This document shows positions 61,124 through 64,000 of a stretch of DNA of 64,000 nt, one piece after another; position 1 is the first letter of the stretch, and every line of letters begins with the position of its first letter. Position numbers and translations under genes: made by a program. Below the pieces are notes generated by a model. It was not told where the DNA came from. It saw nothing but the letters and a program-made list of their open reading frames with translations, and did no database searches. Origin of the DNA: DATHAP01 sp963762865. GTDB taxonomy: Bacteria; Actinomycetota; Actinomycetes; JACCUZ01. The stretch spans positions 186,001-250,000 of the forward strand of contig CAVXNC010000011.1 in assembly GCA_963762865.1 (NCBI GenBank). The letters are read 5' to 3'.

Positions 61124-61163
61124 GACCGGCCGGCGCGCCCTCGGGGGTTCGCGCCGGCCGGTC
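61124..61163. terminator. hairpin after ftsZ
   Basis: GACCGGCCGGCGCG (61124-61137) pairs perfectly with CGCGCCGGCCGGTC (61150-61163), 22 bp past the ftsZ stop on the minus strand. It should end or reduce transcription into pgeF. Confidence 0.75.
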
Positions 61164-61185
61164 AGGTCTGGGTGGACTTGCCCGG

Positions 61186-62445
61186 CTACTTGAGGAAGTC
61201 GGGGATGTCCAGGTCGTCGTTGTCGTCGAACACGATCGTCCGCGACCGGGCCGGGGTGGGTTCGCGGCCCACCTCGATCGGGTCGGTCCGTCGCTCGGCC
61301 GGCCGGTCCGGGCGGTGGCTGCCCGCCAGCGCCGGCTCCGGCACCCGGTCGGGCGAGCCACCCGACGGGCTGCCGCTGTCGGACGACCGCTCGTAGGACG
61401 TACCCGTCGCATCCGCCCGGGTCTCGGGCTGCGGCGCTGCCACGGTCCGGTCCGACGACTCGGTCCGCCGTGCCGGGGCTGGAACGGCCCTGCGCGGCGT
61501 ACCGCCGTCGAATCCCGCGGCGATCACCGTGACCCGCACCTCGTCGCCGAGAGCGTCGTCGATGACCGCGCCGAAGATGATGTTGGCTTCCTGGTGCGCG
61601 GCCTCCGCGACGAGCTGGGCCGCCTCGTTGATCTCGAAGAGCCCGAGGTCCGAGCCGCCGGAGATGGAGAGCAGCACGCCGTGCGCGCCGTCGATCGAGG
61701 CCTCGAGCAGCGGCGAGGAGATCGCCATCTCGGCCGCCTCGACCGCGCGGTTGTCGCCGCGCGACGAGCCGATGCCCATCAGCGCCGACCCGGCGCCGGA
61801 CATCACCGACTTCACGTCGGCGAAGTCGAGGTTGATCAGGCCCGGGGTGGTGATCAGGTCGGTGATGCCGGAGACGCCCTGCAGCAGGACCTGGTCGGCG
61901 GACTTGAAGGCGTCGAGCATCGAGATGTTGCGGTCCGAGATCGACAGCAGCCGGTCGTTCGGGATGACGATGAGGGTGTCGACCTCCTCGCGCAGCTCGT
62001 CGATGCCGGACTCGGCGGAGTTGGCGCGGCGGCGGCCCTCGAAGCCGAACGGGCGGGTCACGACGCCGATGGTCAGGGCGCCGAGCGAGCGGGCGATGCG
62101 CGCCACGACGGGTGCCCCACCCGTGCCGGTGCCGCCGCCCTCGCCGGCGGTGACGAAGACCATGTCGGCCCCCTTGATGACCTCCTCGATCTCCGCCGCG
62201 TGGTCCTCGGCGGCCTTGCGGCCGACCTCGGGGTTGGCGCCGGCGCCGAGGCCGCGGGTGAGCTCGCGGCCCACGTCGAGCTTGACGTCGGCGTCGGACA
62301 TCAGCAGGGCCTGCGCGTCGGTGTTGATGGCGATGAACTCGACGCCCTTGAGGCCGACCTCGATCATCCGGTTGACCGCGTTCACGCCGCCGCCGCCGAT
62401 GCCGACGACCTTGATGACCGCGAGGTAGTTCTGCGGTGCTGCCAC
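61186..62445 (-). CDS. ftsZ: cell division GTPase FtsZ
   Basis: Tubulin-like GTPase that forms the Z-ring. The 419-residue protein starts MAAPQNYLAVIKVVGIGGGG and has the tubulin signature GEGGGTGTGGAP near residue 105, VTRPFGFEGRRR, the T7 loop NLDFADVKSVMSGAG, and a variable acidic, Pro/Arg/Ser-rich linker. It ends DDNDDLDIPDFLK, the conserved C-terminal peptide that binds SepF and others. A 398-bp gap separates it from ftsQ and holds its own promoter. Confidence 0.98.
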   Translation of the reverse strand: MAAPQNYLAVIKVVGIGGGGVNAVNRMIEVGLKGVEFIAINTDAQALLMSDADVKLDVGRELTRGLGAGANPEVGRKAAEDHAAEIEEVIKGADMVFVTAGEGGGTGTGGAPVVARIARSLGALTIGVVTRPFGFEGRRRANSAESGIDELREEVDTLIVIPNDRLLSISDRNISMLDAFKSADQVLLQGVSGITDLITTPGLINLDFADVKSVMSGAGSALMGIGSSRGDNRAVEAAEMAISSPLLEASIDGAHGVLLSISGGSDLGLFEINEAAQLVAEAAHQEANIIFGAVIDDALGDEVRVTVIAAGFDGGTPRRAVPAPARRTESSDRTVAAPQPETRADATGTSYERSSDSGSPSGGSPDRVPEPALAGSHRPDRPAERRTDPIEVGREPTPARSRTIVFDDNDDLDIPDFLK

Positions 62446-62543
62446 GTCGTGCCTCTCTCCCGCTTGAGTCGGTGGCCGGCTGGCGCCGGTCGTTCTCAGC
62501 TGTACGGCGGACTGCCGACGACTCGACGGTCCAGGACCCTCAC

Positions 62544-62572
62544 CCTCTAGTTGAGGCTTATAGTTATGTCAA
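62544..62572 (-). promoter_or_regulatory. ftsZ promoter
   Basis: On the minus strand, TTGACA (62567-62572), a 17-base spacer and TAGAGG (62544-62549), about 100 bp before the ftsZ ATG. The area is AT-rich for this DNA (TTGACATAACTATAAG) and includes the small palindrome CCTCAACTAGAGG. I recall a very similar AT-rich block upstream of ftsZ in other actinobacteria. Confidence 0.65.
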
Positions 62573-62687
62573 CTTCGAGGTTGCGAGGACGGTAGGTGCG
62601 CCAGGGGTCCGACTCAACGACCGACGCGCCGACACGCCGCACCGGTTTGCCGGGCACTGCCGTTACCGGTCGAGGGCGCCAAGATCA

Positions 62688-62780
62688 TCGACTCCCCGAC
62701 ACGAGCGGGACACACGTGGCGGAGGTGGCCGTCTGACCGCCACTCCGGCCACCCCTGTCCCGGTTGTGTCCGGGACTCGG
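62688..62780. repeat. long imperfect palindrome G between ftsQ and ftsZ
   Basis: Arms of 35 bp at 62688-62722 and 62746-62780 pair at roughly seven in ten positions (cores GACAC/GTGTC and CGGGACA/TGTCCCG), with a CAAGATCA left flank like element E. It lies 64 bp past the ftsQ stop, upstream of the ftsZ promoter, and may separate the two transcripts. Confidence 0.6.
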
Positions 62781-62843
62781 AGGGCGGACCTCGATGCGCG
62801 GGGCAGCGGCTGGACGCCGCGCGGACGCCGCCATGGGTCGCGG

Positions 62844-63581
62844 TCAGCGGCGGGTGGTGGGGCTGTCGGGCGCGGTCACGTCGTAGACCTTGGCCTTGCG
62901 GGACAGCAGGACGGCGAGCACGGCGGCCTTGCGGTCGGAGCGCTCGACGCTGCCCCACTCCACCGTCCGGCCGCGGCGCAGCTGCAGGGTCACCTGCTCG
63001 AGCCCGGCGGCCCGCACCTCGCGCACCTGGTCGCGCACGGCCGGCGTCAGCGTCTCCAGCACGTCCAGGGTCGCCCGCAGCGCAGCGGGACCCTCGTCGA
63101 CCGGGGCGCTGATCTTCGGCAGCCCGCGCGGCCGCTTGTCGACGGTGTCGAACGCCACGCCGCTGCGGTCGACCAGCACCCAGCCGGTCCCCCGCGCCTT
63201 CACGGCTGCCGCCGTCCGCTCCACCACGGTGATGCGCACCGTCGACGGCCAGTCCCGGTCCACCGAGACCCGCAGCACCGGCGCCAGGCCGGCCACCCGG
63301 TCGGCGATCGCGCCGGTATCGAGCCGAGCCAGCGGCGTGCCCGTCGGCACCTCGGCCCGCGCGACGACCTCGTCCGCGGTCAGCCGCGACTCGCCGACCA
63401 CCTCGACGGCCCGCGCCCCGAGGACGCTCGACCCCAGCACCAGCCATCCGGTCGCGCCGGCCAGCAGCGCAAGCGTCACCACCGTCGCCATCACGACCAG
63501 GCGGGTACGTCGCCGCACCCGCCCGCGCTCGGCGACGCGCTGCGGCATGGCCGTCGACACCCGGTCCCGCAGCTCGGTCAC
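62844..63581 (-). CDS. ftsQ: cell division protein FtsQ
   Basis: Single-pass membrane protein of the divisome core that works with FtsB and FtsL. The 245-residue protein has a basic N-terminus, one helix at about residues 31-53 (LVVMATVVTLALLAGATGWL), and a POTRA domain from ~55: VLGARAVEVVGESRLTADEV, VDRDWPSTVRITVVERTAAA. The FtsQ beta domain continues with VLVDRSGVAFDTVDKRPRGL. The GTG start lies 19 bp after the murC stop. Confidence 0.94.
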   Translation of the reverse strand: MTELRDRVSTAMPQRVAERGRVRRRTRLVVMATVVTLALLAGATGWLVLGSSVLGARAVEVVGESRLTADEVVARAEVPTGTPLARLDTGAIADRVAGLAPVLRVSVDRDWPSTVRITVVERTAAAVKARGTGWVLVDRSGVAFDTVDKRPRGLPKISAPVDEGPAALRATLDVLETLTPAVRDQVREVRAAGLEQVTLQLRRGRTVEWGSVERSDRKAAVLAVLLSRKAKVYDVTAPDSPTTRR

Positions 63582-63600
63582 GACAGCTCCCCCACTTCGG

Positions 63601-64000
63601 TCACGACTGCTCCCCCGCCTCGAGCCGCGAGAGCACCTCGGGCCCGATCATCGTCACGTCGCCGGCGCCGCAGGTGATGACCACGTCGCCGGCCTTGGCG
63701 CGTTCGACCAGGTGCCCGGCCACCGACGACCAGGACGGCTCGAAGACCACCTGCTGCGGCGGCAGCGGCACGGCGGCCGCCACCAGGGCGCCGGTCACGC
63801 CGGGCACCGGGTCCTCCCGGGCCGCGTAGACGTCCATCACGACGACCTCGTCGGCCAGCCCGAGCGCCCGCCCGAAGTCCTCGGCGAAGTACTGCGTCCG
63901 GCTGAAGAGGTGTGGCTGGAAGACGACCACGACCCGGCCGCCGTCGGCGACGTCACGCGCTGCGGCCAGGTCGGCCGCCAGCTCTGTCGGGTGGTGCGCG
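63601..64000 (-). CDS. murC: UDP-N-acetylmuramate-L-alanine ligase, C-terminal part
   Basis: Adds L-alanine to UDP-MurNAc in peptidoglycan synthesis. Only the last ~133 codons are in the window; the ATP-binding and central domains lie past the right edge. The visible C-terminal domain reads RAHHPTELAADLAAARDVAD, VVVVFQPHLFSRTQYFAEDF, VVVMDVYAAREDPVPGVTGA and ITCGAGDVTMIGPEVL, diagnostic for MurC. The murC-ftsQ-ftsZ order on one strand is the usual end of the division and cell-wall cluster. Confidence 0.95.
   Translation of the reverse strand, partial: AHHPTELAADLAAARDVADGGRVVVVFQPHLFSRTQYFAEDFGRALGLADEVVVMDVYAAREDPVPGVTGALVAAAVPLPPQQVVFEPSWSSVAGHLVERAKAGDVVITCGAGDVTMIGPEVLSRLEAGEQS

Overview
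The window is one stretch of a very GC-rich chromosome. Third positions are almost all G or C, GTG starts and GTGA/ATGA stop-start overlaps are common, and several genes sit directly behind a TAGGCT-type -10 box (leaderless). Together with PriA, SepF, a DivIVA/Wag31-type protein, a eukaryote-like IleS under a translational T-box, and a DksA-type protein with a Lys/Ala-rich histone-like tail, this points to an actinobacterium. Gene order and protein style suggest Nocardioidaceae or a relative, but that is inference. No rRNA, tRNA, CRISPR array, prophage or transposase was seen.

Layout. 1-1137: start of trpE and hisI (minus). 1155-10807: accessory block between hisI and the rest of the histidine genes. 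It holds two half-size ABC exporters with complementary degenerate ATP sites, a MinD/ParA-like ATPase, a TIGR03085 protein, a secreted M43 metalloprotease, and an overlapping cassette of beta-propeller lipoprotein, ECF sigma factor and membrane beta-propeller protein. 10821-18016: histidine genes hisD-hisC-hisB-(unknown)-hisH-(unknown)-priA-ridA-hisF, all minus. 18141-25153: LON-like protein, ybaK, two membrane proteins and dnaE. 25559-34143: DUF559-like protein, DUF3152 protein, EAL protein, acetyltransferase, rluD, a sugar transferase, lspA and the DksA-like gene. 34394-43353: SGNH hydrolase, FtsX-type permease, SGNH hydrolase, a divergent LuxR-type response regulator, an alpha/beta hydrolase, and a TetR/quinone reductase pair. 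43503-53430: MacB-like ABC transporter, three overlapping sensor-kinase genes of which only the first keeps its catalytic residues, a stand-alone receiver, a 59-residue protein and two micro-ORFs. 53444-56850: T-box and ileS. 57671-64000: division cluster (divIVA-like, yggT, sepF, yggS, pgeF, ftsZ, ftsQ, murC).

How the parts may work together. The histidine and tryptophan genes are joined by PriA, which in actinobacteria can serve both pathways. The envelope-sensing part is the least ordinary. The LuxR-type regulator at 38688 has no kinase beside it, and the kinase trio has only a receiver without a DNA-binding domain. The SGNH-permease operon and the 59-residue-protein operon share a two-block promoter motif with identical 12-bp spacing, so the scattered pieces may form one regulon (inference).

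Two cautions. Six ordinary genes are broken by what look like single-base indels, and a seventh may have one at its start, so the assembly probably carries uncorrected errors. Many intergenic gaps hold long GATC-containing palindromes; three of them (682, 25382, 26468) belong to one family.
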